NCBI GenBank assembly: GCA_037439785.1
Contig: JBBIVJ010000020.1
Location: forward strand, 18,678-82,677
Origin: DSVZ01 sp037439785
GTDB lineage: Bacteria > Verrucomicrobiota > Verrucomicrobiia > Limisphaerales > J093
Direction: 5' to 3'
Length of the DNA stretch: 64,000 nt
Part shown: positions 34,936-42,770 of the stretch, piece after piece
Layout: the number at the start of each line of letters is the position of its first letter
Numbering within the stretch: the first letter of the stretch is position 1
The notes under the pieces: model-generated
Seen by the model: only the letters and a program-made list of their open reading frames with translations
What the model was told of the DNA's origin: nothing
Database searches by the model: none
Made by a program: the position numbers and the translations under genes

Positions 34936-35309
34936 GCCTTCGGGGCCAGCAGCGAGCACTGCCGGGCCACTTCGAGGAAGTCGCGTTCCAACTCCGCCCA
35001 GGACCGCGCTGCCAGCGCGGCCCGCGCCACCAGCACCACGTCCACCGGGGCGACCAGCTCATGTTGGTGCCGGCGGAACAGCTCGCGCAAGCGGCGCCGC
35101 AGCCGGCTCCGTTGCACGGCCGGGCCGGCGGTGCGGGGCGTCACCACGCCCACGCGGGACCGCGCGGCCTCGGGGCGCACCAGCCAGTTGATGACCAGCC
35201 CGGGGCGGACCACGCGCTGCCCCAGGCGGCGGACGCGGGCGAAATCCCCGGGCCGCTGGAGCCGCGCGGTCCGGGGCAACCGCAGCCGTTGCGGAGCGGG
35301 GGCGGCCAT
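34932..35309 (-). CDS. rnpA: Ribonuclease P protein component
   Basis: A 125-aa basic protein with the RnpA pattern: an N-terminal RLQRPGDFARVRRLGQRV, then RVGVVTPRTAGPAVQRSRLRRRLRELFRRH, where the central basic helix contacts RNase P RNA, and VDVVLVARAALAARSWAELERDF. With the rnpB RNA (not in this window) it matures tRNA 5' ends. It is 14 bp after rpmH and overlaps yidD. Confidence 0.92.
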   Translation of the reverse strand: MAAPAPQRLRLPRTARLQRPGDFARVRRLGQRVVRPGLVINWLVRPEAARSRVGVVTPRTAGPAVQRSRLRRRLRELFRRHQHELVAPVDVVLVARAALAARSWAELERDFLEVARQCSLLAPKA

Positions 35310-35323
35310 GGCGCCGGGCCGCC

Positions 35324-35461
35324 TCAGACCGGCGTCAGGCGTTTGCGGCCGGTGCGGCGGCGGTTGCGCAGGATCTTGCGCCCGCCCTTGGTGGCCATCC
35401 GGGCCCGAAAGCCGTGCTGGCGCTTGCGGCGAATGCGCGAGGGCTGATAGGTGCGTTTCAT
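35324..35461 (-). CDS. rpmH: 50S ribosomal protein L34
   Basis: A 45-aa L34 starting MKRTYQPSRIRRKRQHGFRA, the near-universal N-terminus, and ending TGRKRLTPV. The frame is open upstream, but this ATG is certain from conservation. It heads the operon that continues with rnpA. Confidence 0.97.
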   Translation of the reverse strand: MKRTYQPSRIRRKRQHGFRARMATKGGRKILRNRRRTGRKRLTPV

Positions 35462-35780
35462 GCCTGTTGCTTGTTGACCGGGCGCAGGTTGCCGTGGCGC
35501 TCTGCCGTGGGCCCGGGGGTTGCTACACCCTGACTTCTGAAGCAGGGAGGATACCGGCCGCATCGAGGGCGTCAAGTTAGCCCGCCCGGTCACCACACGG
35601 GGGAGGCGTGTCGTGGCGGGAACTCGATGACAATGTCCCTGTAACCGGCCGGACCGGGCTTCGCCTCCGACAGCATCGGCCAACCGGGGCCGGTCTGCTC
35701 CCCGTACTTCAGCCCGGGTCGCGGCCAGGGCGGGGCAAAGCCTTCTGGACGCTCACCGGCCCGCGACGTAGGGTGCGCCC
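35462..35780. other. Intergenic region between rpmH and the DUF1080 gene
   Basis: A 319-bp divergent gap. It holds the rpmH promoter (35548-35575). The plus-strand gene at 35781 has no clear promoter. No DnaA-box clusters (TTATNCACA) and no dnaA gene are seen, so an origin here is not supported. Confidence 0.6.
35548..35575 (-). promoter_or_regulatory. Promoter of the rpmH-rnpA-yidD-yidC-jag operon
   Basis: On the minus strand, TTGACG (35575-35570) and TATCCT (35553-35548) are separated by 16 bp. That is five and four matches to the sigma-70 consensus. Transcription would start about 80 nt before rpmH. Confidence 0.55.
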
Positions 35781-36533
35781 ATGTCCACTTCGCAGGTCTG
35801 GTTGATGACTCTGGCGGTCCTGGCGGCACCGGTCCGGGGTGGGGAAAGTCTGTCGGCGGCCACCCCCGCCGCGGCCCCGAACGAGGAGTTGCCGGCGGCC
35901 TGCATCCGGGGTGCCGAACCGGGCTGGCGGCCCCTGAGCCTGGCCGACTTCGAGAACGTCAACTGCGCCCCGGACACCTGGTCCGAGGCCGAAGGCGTCA
36001 TCCGTTGCACCGGCCGGCCGGTGGGGGTGATTCGCAGCCGTCGGCCGTACACCAACTTCGAGCTGGTGGTCCAGTGGCGGCATCTGACCGCCGGCGGCAA
36101 TTCCGGCGTGTTCCTTTGGGCCAGCGAGGAGGCGCTCACCGGCTTGAAACCCGACCAGCTTCCCCCGGGCGGCATCGAGGTGCAGGTGCTCGATCACGGC
36201 TACACCGCCCAGTACGAGCAGCAGACCGGACGCAAGGCCGACTGGTTCACCACCCACGGGGATGTCTTCCCCGTGGGCCGCTCGCGCATGACGCCCTTCC
36301 CGCCGGTCTCGCCCAACGGCCAGCGCAGCTTCCCCCGCAAGCAGCTCAGCAAGGGCGCGGGCCAGTGGAACCATTATTACGTGCGCGCCGTCAACGGCGA
36401 GGTCCGGCTCTGGGTCAACGGCGAGGAAGTCTCCGGCGGCACCGGCTGCGAGCCGCGCTCCGGCTACCTGTGCCTGGAGTCCGAAGGGGCACCGGTGGAA
36501 TTCAGGCACCTGCGCCTGCGCGAACTGCCCTGA
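35781..36533 (+). CDS. Exported DUF1080 protein (putative glycoside hydrolase)
   Basis: A 250-aa protein with a signal peptide (VWLMTLAVLAAPVRGGE) and one DUF1080 (3-keto-disaccharide hydrolase-like) domain. Family text includes WRPLSLADFENVNCAPDTW, NFELVVQWRHLTAGGNSGVF, GIEVQVLDHGY and the end GYLCLESEGAPVEFRHLRLREL. The fold is a concanavalin-like beta-sandwich; members act on sugars or bind them. It is followed after 10 bp by L-rhamnose mutarotase, so the pair probably serves breakdown of a rhamnose-containing glycan (inference). Confidence 0.88.
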   Translation: MSTSQVWLMTLAVLAAPVRGGESLSAATPAAAPNEELPAACIRGAEPGWRPLSLADFENVNCAPDTWSEAEGVIRCTGRPVGVIRSRRPYTNFELVVQWRHLTAGGNSGVFLWASEEALTGLKPDQLPPGGIEVQVLDHGYTAQYEQQTGRKADWFTTHGDVFPVGRSRMTPFPPVSPNGQRSFPRKQLSKGAGQWNHYYVRAVNGEVRLWVNGEEVSGGTGCEPRSGYLCLESEGAPVEFRHLRLRELP

Positions 36534-36543
36534 CGCCCCCCCC

Positions 36544-36888
36544 ATGAACGTCCGCCGCTTCGGCAAGGTCATCGGCCTGCGCCCCGACAAGGTCGAGGAG
36601 TACAAACGTCTCCACGCCGCGGTCTGGCCCGGCGTGCAGGACCGCATCCGCGCCTGCCACCTCCGCAACTTCTCGATCTTCCTCCGTCGTCTGCCCGACG
36701 GCCGGCACTACCTGTTCCTGTACTGCGAGTATACCGGTTCGGACTACGCGGCGGACATGCAGCAAATGGCCGCCGACCCCGAGACCCGCCGCTGGTGGGC
36801 ACTGACCGACCCCTGTCAGGACCCCCTCCCCGACCGCGCGCCCGGCGAATGGTGGGCGGACATGGAGGAAGTCTTCCACCTGGACTGA
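36544..36888 (+). CDS. rhaM: L-rhamnose mutarotase
   Basis: A 114-aa protein of the RhaM/YiiL family, a ferredoxin-like fold that interconverts alpha- and beta-anomers of L-rhamnose. Recognisable segments are KVIGLRPDKVEEYKRLHAAVWPGVQ, RNFSIFLRRLPDGRHYLF with the catalytic-type Tyr/His context, and the C-terminal WWADMEEVFHLD. The usual size is about 104-115 aa. It sits directly after a DUF1080 gene and converges with a permease gene. Confidence 0.92.
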   Translation: MNVRRFGKVIGLRPDKVEEYKRLHAAVWPGVQDRIRACHLRNFSIFLRRLPDGRHYLFLYCEYTGSDYAADMQQMAADPETRRWWALTDPCQDPLPDRAPGEWWADMEEVFHLD

Positions 36889-36937
36889 CGGCCCGGCGGC
36901 GTGACGGAAGCCCCCCTCCTGGCCGGCCCCCAAAACG

Positions 36938-36963
36938 GAAGGCGGCCCCGCCGGGCCGCCTTC
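36938..36963 (-). terminator. Rho-independent terminator between rhaM and the permease gene
   Basis: A perfect 11-bp stem pairs 36938-36948 with 36953-36963 around CGCC. On the minus strand it is followed by CGTTTTG, so it best serves the permease gene (36989-38482). It may also stop rhaM transcription. Confidence 0.75.
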
Positions 36964-36988
36964 GCGACGTTGGAAGGGCAAACGCGCC

Positions 36989-38482
36989 TCAGACGTTGCC
37001 CGGTTGATTGGCGGCCGGCAACGGCACCAGCCGCGAGCCCAGGCCGATCTTCATGCAGATGAAGTACACCACCGCGCCCACCACGAAGGCCGCCACCGGC
37101 GCCGCCGGCACGGTGTAGCCGGTGATCTTGTCAAAGATGCCCACGATGAAGCCCAGCGCCCAGGCAATCCAGCCGGCGGGATTGAAACCCGCACGCGGGC
37201 CACTCCATTTCTTCCCGGCCAGCAGGTAGTCCACCAGCATCGCCCCGCAGATCGGGCCGAACGACGCGCCAATGATCACAAACACCCCGATGGCGTTGGC
37301 CACCTGGCCGGTCACCGCCAGGATGATGCTCAGGGCGGCGCCGATGCCGACCGAGATGAACGGGTTCACCTTGGGCAGGGTGGTCTTGAAGCTGTTGGCG
37401 GCGATAAAGGAGGAGAAACAGGCCGGCGGAAACGCGGCCAGCGCCAGCAGGAACAGCAGGATGCCGGCGGTCTTGTCCCCCAGCACCACCTTGATGATGG
37501 TCGAGGTCGGCCGCAGCAGGGTTTCCGAGACCGCCTGGACATGCTGGGCCTCGGCGGCCTTGTCATCCAGTTGCAGGGCCTTCTCCCCCTCGACCTGGGC
37601 GATCTTTTGCAGTAGAGCGCCATAGTCCTTGTGGCCATGGGCGCCGGCCACGATCAGCGTGGACAACCCCGCGGTCAGGAAGATGGCCAGGGCGATGCCC
37701 ATCAGGCCGCCCTTCTTCACATCCCGCGCGTTGCGGCTGTTGAGGCCGAAGTCCACCCCCGCCGCCCCCGCCGTGGCAAAGAAGCCCACCACGTAGGTGG
37801 CCAGGAAACCCAGCACGCCGCCGGTGATCAGATCAAAGACTGGCAGGGGGGGACTGGCATTGCCGGCCGCGGTCCGATGGAGCGTTTGCAGCGCCTGGGG
37901 ATCGAAGCTGCCCAAGCCGCCCACCGTTTTCACAAACAAGATCAACAGCACCGCCACGGGGATCAACGGCAGGTAGGTGGCCACCCTTGCCACGTACTGG
38001 ATGCCCTTGAGCCCCACAAACGCGGCCAGCACCCCCCACACCACCATCAGCACCTTGGGCGGCAGCCCGGTGAACGTGGCAATGGCCAGGGCGGAGAAAT
38101 AGGTGTTCACCCCCAACCAGCCGAACTGCAGCAGCCCCATCAGGAAGCCCGGCAGGATGAACCCGCCGGTCGCGCCGAAGGTCGAGGTGCCCACAATGTA
38201 CAACGGCAGGCCGGTCTTCATCCCCAACATGCCGGGCACCAGATAAAACAGGAAATGACAGATCAGGGCGGCGATCACCAGCCCCAACAGCGCCACGCCA
38301 ATTCCCTGGGCCAGCCCGCCTCCCTGGGTCGTGGTCAGGACGGCGTCCTGCCAGAAAACGAACCACAGGAAGATGCCGGCATAGGTCGGCGCGGTGTTCT
38401 TGTACCACGGCGCGCGGTTGGAAGGTGGGTTGGGAACAGCACTGGTCAGATAACCGGGGAGGGAGTCAGACGGGTTGCTCAT
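36989..38482 (-). CDS. NCS1-family purine/cytosine permease
   Basis: A 497-aa membrane protein of about twelve hydrophobic segments. The start at 38482 (MSNPSDSLPGYLTSAVPNPP) is preferred; the frame is open to 38578. NCS1/CodB-type text includes NRAPWYKNTAPTYAGIFLWFVFWQ, TGLPLYIVGTSTFGATGGFI, FNPAGWIAWALGFIVG and GASFGPICGAMLVDYLLAGKKW. A loop insert of about 50 residues (around residues 315-365) lies in the middle. It likely imports a nucleobase or related compound with cations; the substrate is not assignable. Confidence 0.87.
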   Translation of the reverse strand: MSNPSDSLPGYLTSAVPNPPSNRAPWYKNTAPTYAGIFLWFVFWQDAVLTTTQGGGLAQGIGVALLGLVIAALICHFLFYLVPGMLGMKTGLPLYIVGTSTFGATGGFILPGFLMGLLQFGWLGVNTYFSALAIATFTGLPPKVLMVVWGVLAAFVGLKGIQYVARVATYLPLIPVAVLLILFVKTVGGLGSFDPQALQTLHRTAAGNASPPLPVFDLITGGVLGFLATYVVGFFATAGAAGVDFGLNSRNARDVKKGGLMGIALAIFLTAGLSTLIVAGAHGHKDYGALLQKIAQVEGEKALQLDDKAAEAQHVQAVSETLLRPTSTIIKVVLGDKTAGILLFLLALAAFPPACFSSFIAANSFKTTLPKVNPFISVGIGAALSIILAVTGQVANAIGVFVIIGASFGPICGAMLVDYLLAGKKWSGPRAGFNPAGWIAWALGFIVGIFDKITGYTVPAAPVAAFVVGAVVYFICMKIGLGSRLVPLPAANQPGNV

Positions 38483-38896
38483 GGCCCCCTTATGGCGCTT
38501 TCTTATGCGGCGGCAAGCCGAAAGTGCCCCGGCTCCCCGCACGGGCGCGCACCAGCCCCCGGACCGCACGTCTTCCAACGGCTGCCCCGTCGCGGCGCTG
38601 GGCTTGCACCAGAGCCCACGTTTGCCTGTCCGGCACCCGCACCCGCGCTGTGTCTGGGAGTGCCTGACCGTGCAGCGCGTGCTGACCGGCGGCGCTCCAC
38701 TGCCGCATGGGGCTTGGGTAAGTTTTGTGGAGGCAGGAGACCCAGCCAGGGCCAGGGTGCGACCGGCTGCCCGAGCGGGCTGCCGCGACCAGCGCGGGGG
38801 TGCCCTGTACAGAAACGCGGCAACCCCCGTTCGCCCGGCTGAGGGTACCCATGCCGCTCCCCGCGGACTGGCTGCGGCCCGAATCCTCCCCCTAAA
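38483..38896. other. Intergenic region upstream of the sigma factor
   Basis: A 414-bp divergent gap between the permease gene and the sigma-factor gene. No gene, repeat or convincing promoter was seen. An AT-richer patch (CTTACCTTAAAATC, 38930-38943) just inside the longest sigma-factor frame may be promoter sequence, which would mean that the true start is further downstream. Confidence 0.4.
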
Positions 38897-39904
38897 ATGG
38901 GGTTGCCAGTTCCCGCCCCGGCTGATTGGCTTACCTTAAAATCTCCACCACTCACCACACGGAGCCGCCCGGCAAACCCGATTCCCTCCCGCCATGCAGG
39001 AAAACCTCCACGCCCAGGGCCAACCGCGGCGGCCGCGGCCAGGGGAAAAGCGGACCAGCCTTCCGGCCCACCCGCTGAAGACCCGGCGGCGAAGCCGCCG
39101 CCCGTGACACCGCCGTCCTGCCTCCCACCCACGCGGGGAGACCCATTCCCGCCTCCGGTGGGGAAGCGCGGACTGCTCCCGCTGACCGACCGGAGCGCCC
39201 TGCGCCGGCTCAAGACCGCCCCGGCCGGCGAGCAGCAGGCATTGCTGGAGGTGCTGGCCAGCCGTTACTGGACGCCGCTGTTCCAATACCTGCTCAGCCA
39301 GGGCCACCCCGAGGCCGAAGCCCAGGACCTGTTGCAGGACTTCTTCGCGTTTGCGCTCCAGACCGGCCTGTTCGCCCGGGCCGATGAGCAGCGTGGGCGG
39401 TTCCGCTCCTTCGTGCTGGCTTCGCTCAAGCACTTCGTGGCCAACACGCAGCGGCGGGCCTCCAGGCAGAAGCACCGGCCGGCCCAGGGTCTGGGCAGTT
39501 TGGAGGCAATGCTTGAGCAGGACTACTTCCAGCCGCCGGCGTTGGTGGACGCCGAGACTCCCGAGGTGCTGTTCCATCGCGCCTGGGTCTGCCAGGTGGT
39601 CCGGAACGTGTTGAAGAGTCTGGCCGAGCAGTTCCAGCGCAGCGGCCAGACCACTCACCTGACGCTCTTTCAGAGCCGGGTGGTCGGGCCGGAGCTGGAC
39701 GGGGAGCACCCGCCGCCGCTGGCCCAGCAGGCCCGCGAGCTGGGCCTGGACTACAAGGAAGCGGCCAACCAGATCATCACCGCCAAACGCGCCTTCCTGC
39801 GCCTGCTGGAAAAGGAGGTCCGCGCCTACATCCGTTCGTCCGAAGAGGCCGCCAGCGAACAACAGGAAGTGCGGCGCTGGCTGCGCTGGGAGGTGGGCCC
39901 ATGA
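38897..39904 (+). CDS. ECF-like sigma-70 family RNA polymerase sigma factor
   Basis: A sigma factor of up to 335 aa. Region 2 is clear: LASRYWTPLFQYLLSQGHPEAEAQDLLQDFFAF matches the RxYWxPLYxYxRRxGxxxxDAxDLxQxFF pattern of a sigma branch common in Verrucomicrobiota and Planctomycetes. Region 4 is near the end (ARELGLDYKEAANQIITAKRAFLRLLEKEVR). The first 90 or so residues are Pro/Ala-rich and have no counterpart, so the true start may be later, for example GTG at 39104. It is followed by a Ser/Thr kinase and a chaperone cluster on the same strand, suggesting it controls them or itself responds to the kinase (inference). Confidence 0.75.
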   Translation: MGLPVPAPADWLTLKSPPLTTRSRPANPIPSRHAGKPPRPGPTAAAAARGKADQPSGPPAEDPAAKPPPVTPPSCLPPTRGDPFPPPVGKRGLLPLTDRSALRRLKTAPAGEQQALLEVLASRYWTPLFQYLLSQGHPEAEAQDLLQDFFAFALQTGLFARADEQRGRFRSFVLASLKHFVANTQRRASRQKHRPAQGLGSLEAMLEQDYFQPPALVDAETPEVLFHRAWVCQVVRNVLKSLAEQFQRSGQTTHLTLFQSRVVGPELDGEHPPPLAQQARELGLDYKEAANQIITAKRAFLRLLEKEVRAYIRSSEEAASEQQEVRRWLRWEVGP

Positions 39905-40084
39905 AGCCGCTGCCGTTGGCCCGGCTGCCCCGGCGCCGGAAGGTCCGGGAACGCAGCGCCGGCGCTGCGCTCCGCCGCTGCGTTTCCAAGGCGTCCCGGC
40001 GGCTGGCCGGCAACCCGGCACGGTCCCGGGAAAAAAACGGCTGCCCGGTGCAGAACAGGACGCCGTTCGGGTTAGGAACCGTTG

Positions 40085-42088
40085 ATGGCGCAACAACCGA
40101 CCAATCCTGCCGGGCCCGACACCGGGGGCCAGACCCACGCCGGGACAGCGCGGGTGTTTTCGCGGCGCTGGGGCTTTGGCCAGGTGACGCGTTTTTTGCA
40201 TCTGGCGCCGACGCGGGTGGTCAGCGGCGGCCAGTTGGCGGTCGGGTGCCGGCTGAGCATTCAGATTAGCACCGTGAAACTGCTGCGCGAAGGCCAGATC
40301 ATCCGCCAGACCTACGAGGTCGAGAAACTCCTCGGCGGGGGGGCCTTCGCCGAGGTTTATCGGGTCAAACACCGTTTCCTGGGCCGGCAGGCCATGAAGG
40401 TCTTCAAGACCGCCGGCATGTCGCGCGAGGATGCCGAGAAAATGCTCAGCGAGGCCATCATCCTGTCGCGCATCGGCCATCCCAACATCGTCCGGGTCTT
40501 CGACGCCGACCTGGTCGAGACCAGCGGGGGCGAATGCGCCTTCTTCACCATGGAATACGTGGCCGGCGGGACGCTGCAGGACTTTTGGAAATCGCACGGC
40601 GCCTCGTTCGTCCCGGTGGAGACCGCGGTGGAGATTCTGCGCCAGGTCTGTCGCGGCCTGGCCGTGGCCCACGAGGAAAAGCCGCCCATCATCCACCGCG
40701 ACATCAAACCGCAGAACATCCTGGTGGGTTACGACGCCAGCGGCCTGCGGGCGCGGCTGACGGACTTTGGCCTGGCCAAGCGGGTCAATCCCCTGACGTT
40801 GCTGGCCAGCGCCCGCGGCACCCTGCGCTTCAAGAGCCCGGAAGTTTTCCAGGATCCCGGCAGCGACTCCTGCGCCGGCGATCCCACGCGCGAGGTGGCC
40901 CACGACGACGTGGCCGAACAGGCCCTGCGTTGCCAGGTCGCCTACGCCAAGAAGACCCAGCAGTGGCGACGCTCGGTGCAGTTGCTCGAGCGGGCCGCCC
41001 CGCTGGCCGCCAGCGCCTCGGTGCTCAAGACGCTCCGGGACAACCTGGCCATCGTCCGCGGCAATGCCGGGACCGGCAACGACTTCTGCGGCGACGGCTA
41101 CCACGATTTGCCGCCAGCGCACCTCGATCAGATGGAACAGGCCCGCGAGCGCGCCGAGGGAGGAGATTTCGAGCAGGCCGTGGCGATTTTGGAGGCGTTG
41201 CCGCGGCCGGACCTGATGGCCTGCCCGCGCTGCGGCCGTGCGCTGCAGTGGTCGCGCGCACTGGCCGGACAGGCCCCCTGCTGTGCCCGCTGCAAGGAGA
41301 TATTCCCCGTGGCTGAGACGCCCGAGCTTTTCCCGGCCGAGCGCCTGCCGTTGCTCGACAAGGCCCTGGCCTATTGCCTGTGCGGCCGGGGCGTCCAACG
41401 GGTCAACCGGGCCGGGCAAGGGGCGGACGAGTTGCTCCCCACGCTCAAGAAGGCTCTGGTCCGGTTGCGGCTCGGGGTCAACCTGGCGCACGGTTTGGGC
41501 GAGGCCACCTGCGCTGCCTGCGGCGAGTTCCTCGGCCCGCAGTTCTACACCATCACCTTGCGCGGCACCCGGCTTCAGGTGTGCCTGGGTTGCCACGCCA
41601 GAATCCAGGCCGAAGACCAGGCGCGCAAGAAACGACTCCAAGAGGCCGTCCGGCTTGCCGCCCAGGACCTGGTGCGCGCCGGCCAGCTCGATCCGGCCAA
41701 CAAGTTTGTTCAGAAGCAAATCCAGCAGGTCCGCGAAGTCTGCGCCAACATCGGCGTGGCCTTGCCCAAGCCGCCCAAAGGCCGGAAGCCCGCCCTTGCG
41801 CGGCCGGCAACCGGCGCGGAGGCCGGGGCCGAGCCGGCCCCGGCTCCGGCGGGCAAGGTCTGCGCCGCGGCCAACTGGAGTTTGGGCCTGGCTCTGGTTG
41901 GTCTGTGGCCCTGTGGCCTGTTGGGCGCGCTGCCGGCGGTCATCTGCGGTCATGTGGCGCTCCGGGACATCGCCCGCTCCGGCGGTGCGTTGGCCGGCCG
42001 CGGTCGTGCGGAGTTAGGGCTGGTGGTGGGCTACCTTGGCTTGGTCATCCACCTGATCGCGTTGCTCGCCAAACTTGCCGGCAAATAG
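40085..42088 (+). CDS. Ser/Thr protein kinase with truncated C-lobe, zinc ribbons and DUF4190-like membrane tail
   Basis: A 667-aa protein from the ATG at 40085, which has AGGA 7 nt upstream; a GTG at 40274 is an alternative. The N-lobe has the Gly loop LLGGGAFAEVYRV (about 80-92) and the lysine in QAMKVFK. The catalytic loop HRDIKPQNIL starts at about 204, DFG is at 227 and the activation segment ends GTLRFKSPEVF (SPE at 251-253). After that, the normal C-lobe helices (the DxWSxG segment onward, about 100-120 residues) are missing: within about 20 residues the protein moves into a TPR-like helical region (HDDVAEQALRCQVAYAKKTQQW). Two zinc-ribbon regions follow (CPRCG...CARC; CAACG...CLGCH) and then a DUF4190-like C-terminus with two hydrophobic segments. 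Confidence 0.8.
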   Translation: MAQQPTNPAGPDTGGQTHAGTARVFSRRWGFGQVTRFLHLAPTRVVSGGQLAVGCRLSIQISTVKLLREGQIIRQTYEVEKLLGGGAFAEVYRVKHRFLGRQAMKVFKTAGMSREDAEKMLSEAIILSRIGHPNIVRVFDADLVETSGGECAFFTMEYVAGGTLQDFWKSHGASFVPVETAVEILRQVCRGLAVAHEEKPPIIHRDIKPQNILVGYDASGLRARLTDFGLAKRVNPLTLLASARGTLRFKSPEVFQDPGSDSCAGDPTREVAHDDVAEQALRCQVAYAKKTQQWRRSVQLLERAAPLAASASVLKTLRDNLAIVRGNAGTGNDFCGDGYHDLPPAHLDQMEQARERAEGGDFEQAVAILEALPRPDLMACPRCGRALQWSRALAGQAPCCARCKEIFPVAETPELFPAERLPLLDKALAYCLCGRGVQRVNRAGQGADELLPTLKKALVRLRLGVNLAHGLGEATCAACGEFLGPQFYTITLRGTRLQVCLGCHARIQAEDQARKKRLQEAVRLAAQDLVRAGQLDPANKFVQKQIQQVREVCANIGVALPKPPKGRKPALARPATGAEAGAEPAPAPAGKVCAAANWSLGLALVGLWPCGLLGALPAVICGHVALRDIARSGGALAGRGRAELGLVVGYLGLVIHLIALLAKLAGK

Positions 42089-42097
42089 ACAACTCCG

Positions 42098-42676
42098 ATG
42101 CATTCACTCTCCCACCTCGCAGGCGACCTGCGCCAGCTCTTGTATCGGCCTGAATTCCGCATCGGCCGGCCCGCCTGGCCCGCGGACCTGAGCGGCCGGC
42201 TGGCGCAAGCCATCGAAGCGGCCGCCCGGGCCGCGCAAACCGCGGCCCAAGCCCAGATCGCCCGAAAGGAGGCTGAACCGGCCGCAGCCGCGGACCTGCA
42301 GGCAGCCCTTCAGGAACGGCTCAAGTTCCTGGCCGACGTGGGCACCGGCCTTTGGCGGATGCGCCGGGCCATGGTCCCGCCCGACAGCGGCCGGCTGCTC
42401 GATGCCCGGCCGCGCGAGGAGATGCGCAAGCCGTTCCGCTGGCTGGTGTCCACCTGGGACGCGCTGAAGGAAAGCGGCCTGGAAATCCAGGACCACACCG
42501 GCGAGCGCTACATCTCAGGCCAGTCGCTCAAGGCCCACTTCGAGGCCGCGCCGGACCTGGCCGAGGACACCATCGTTGATACGATCAAGCCCACCATCTA
42601 CCTCGACGGCAGAATCATCCAGATGGGCGAGGTCGTCGTCGGCACGCCGGAGAGCAGGAGCTACTTTGTCACCTGA
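42098..42676 (+). CDS. GrpE-like nucleotide exchange factor
   Basis: A 192-aa protein starting 9 bp after the kinase stop. An Ala/Glu-rich N-terminal helical region (about residues 30-85) fits a GrpE coiled coil. The C-terminus TIVDTIKPTIYLDGRIIQMGEVVVGTP resembles the GrpE beta-domain ending (I..G..I..G.VVVG). The middle (MVPPDSGRLLDARPREEM through GLEIQDHTGERYISGQ) is not standard. It directly precedes the Hsp70 gene. The likely job is nucleotide exchange on that Hsp70; the assignment is moderate because overall similarity to housekeeping GrpE is low. Confidence 0.65.
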   Translation: MHSLSHLAGDLRQLLYRPEFRIGRPAWPADLSGRLAQAIEAAARAAQTAAQAQIARKEAEPAAAADLQAALQERLKFLADVGTGLWRMRRAMVPPDSGRLLDARPREEMRKPFRWLVSTWDALKESGLEIQDHTGERYISGQSLKAHFEAAPDLAEDTIVDTIKPTIYLDGRIIQMGEVVVGTPESRSYFVT

Positions 42677-42770
42677 GCCCAGGCACGCGATGCCGCAGCC
42701 CAACCCCAACCGGTCCGCCGCCCGTGCAGCGAACGATGCAGCAAACCTCTGAAGCAAGACAACCCACTCC

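Noticed and set aside
35462..35780. Chromosomal origin next to rpmH
   Set aside because: No DnaA boxes, AT-rich stretch or dnaA gene.
39901..40269. A 122-codon frame starting with an ATGA overlap at the sigma-factor stop
   Set aside because: Arg/Pro-rich text with no family features; it overlaps the kinase N-terminus in another frame. The overlap is probably chance.
38936..41953. Minus-strand frame of about 1000 codons over the sigma factor and kinase genes
   Set aside because: Antisense shadow; sigma and kinase motifs are on the plus strand.
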